Of a stretch of DNA of 6,193 nt, positions 5,344-6,193 are shown piece after piece. Under the pieces are notes generated by a model. It did no database searches. It worked only from the letters and a program-made list of their open reading frames with translations, and had not been told where the DNA came from. The DNA lies in the NCBI GenBank assembly GCA_944385305.1, contig CALWWS010000173.1, positions 1-6,193 on the forward strand. Direction: 5' to 3'. This DNA is from an uncultured Oscillospiraceae bacterium. GTDB taxonomy: Bacteria > Bacillota > Clostridia > Oscillospirales > Oscillospiraceae. Within the stretch, counting starts at the first letter, position 1; every line of letters starts with the position of its first letter. The position numbers and the translations under genes were made by a program.

Positions 5344-6193
5344 CCCTTCTCCCCCCTGTTCAAAGCCCGGAAGTAGAAGCCGGTAAAGATACAGCTTGCC
5401 ACCAGCATAATCATGCCCACGGCAGAGGCCTTGCCGAAGTCGAAGTACTTAAAGGCTGTCTGCTGCACAAAGATAGTCAGTATCTCCGTTGCCCGGGCAG
5501 GACCACCCTTGGCCAGCAGGTAGGCAATGGCATAGTCCTTGAGCGTCCAGATAATGAGCAGCAGGAATACCACCATGGACACCGGCTTGAGGGAGGGCCA
5601 GGTAATAAAACGCAGCTTCTGCAGCTTGCTGGCGCCGTCCACCGTAGCCGCCTCATACATCTCCTGATCAATGCTCTGCATTCCCGCCAGGAGCATAATG
5701 GCCACGAAGGGGAAGCCCTTCCAGATATTCACCGCCATGGCGGCAGGCAGCGCCACATTCTTGTCCAGCAGCCAGCCCACATTTTCTGTAATCAGCCCCA
5801 TGCCGCTGAGCATGGAATTGATCACGCCGTAATCCTTGTCAAACATCAGAATCCACACCAGGCAGGCCACCACTTCAGGCACCGCCCAGGGGATGATGAC
5901 CAGGGCGCGGGCAAGTCCGCAGCCCCGGAACTTGGTGTTGAGCGCCAGCGCGGTGACAAAGCCCAGGAAAAAGCGGGCCACCACAGTGACAATCATGTAC
6001 AGGACGGTTACTTTTACCGAGTTCCAAAAATACTTATCCTGCAGTACATTGATATAGTTCTCCGCTCCTACGAAGTAATTGCCCTGGTCGGACGGCTTCA
6101 TCATATCCCAGTACTGCACGCTCATTACTGCCGCCTTGATGATCGGGTAGGCCAGAAAAATGGCCAGGATAATGACCAGCGGCAAAACAAAGA
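5340..6193 (-). CDS. Sugar ABC transporter permease, MalF type (5' end outside window)
   Basis: The gene is open to the window edge and continues past it: the reading frame extends upstream through F-V before the TTG at 6185-6183. That TTG sits in the middle of the first membrane helix and has no ribosome-binding site in view, so it is not the start. About 283 residues are visible, out of the usual 290-310. Counting from that TTG, membrane segments lie at about 1-21, 58-82, 93-115, 148-170, 202-223 and 255-273. The EAA loop is at about 178-199 (EAATVDGASK ... ITWPSLKP). It is the partner of the MalG-type subunit it overlaps. The solute-binding protein would be expected immediately upstream, outside the window. 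No ATPase gene follows, which fits use of a shared MsmX/UgpC-type ATPase. Confidence 0.96.
   Translation of the reverse strand, partial: FVLPLVIILAIFLAYPIIKAAVMSVQYWDMMKPSDQGNYFVGAENYINVLQDKYFWNSVKVTVLYMIVTVVARFFLGFVTALALNTKFRGCGLARALVIIPWAVPEVVACLVWILMFDKDYGVINSMLSGMGLITENVGWLLDKNVALPAAMAVNIWKGFPFVAIMLLAGMQSIDQEMYEAATVDGASKLQKLRFITWPSLKPVSMVVFLLLIIWTLKDYAIAYLLAKGGPARATEILTIFVQQTAFKYFDFGKASAVGMIMLVASCIFTGFYFRALNRGEKG

Noticed and set aside
6183..6185. TTG as start of the MalF-type permease
   Set aside because: The frame stays open upstream to the window edge, the codon falls within the first membrane helix, and the family has extra N-terminal residues.

Overview
The window reads as a GC-rich (about 60%) chromosomal segment of an anaerobic Firmicute, most likely an Oscillospirales/Clostridia gut-type bacterium. 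This rests on strong Shine-Dalgarno sites, intrinsic terminators, a MalFG-type sugar importer next to a DUF5107 protein, and an FtsH N-terminus of clostridial style. The species assignment is an inference. Every gene I can support lies on the minus strand, so transcription runs from the high coordinates to the low ones.

Three transcription units are visible. (1) 6193 to about 1369: a carbohydrate-uptake and sugar-conversion operon. It holds a MalF-type permease (5' end beyond the window), a MalG-type permease coupled to it by an ATGA overlap, a Gfo/Idh/MocA NAD(P)-dependent oxidoreductase, and a 663-residue DUF5107 protein (mutarotase-like N-terminal part plus a TPR-like tail). It closes with a strong intrinsic terminator at 1369-1402. 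(2) About 1301 to 626: a monocistronic TetR-family regulator with a near-consensus promoter and its own terminator. (3) About 639 to the left edge: a 144-residue helical/coiled-coil protein of unknown function. It is coupled by an ATGA overlap to the first 37 codons of an FtsH-like membrane protease gene that runs off the window.

In unit 1 the permeases would import a sugar or sugar derivative, and the oxidoreductase and DUF5107 protein would then process it in the cytoplasm. The solute-binding protein is presumably just upstream of the window. No transporter ATPase is present, so a shared MsmX/UgpC-type ATPase is likely. The substrate cannot be read from this sequence. I see no RNA genes, mobile elements, CRISPR arrays or integration signs. 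The points most worth a second look are the DUF5107/oxidoreductase/ABC module, the small coiled-coil gene fused into the FtsH transcript, a hairpin that covers the ribosome-binding site of the oxidoreductase gene, and a terminator stem that carries a possible -35 box for the next operon.
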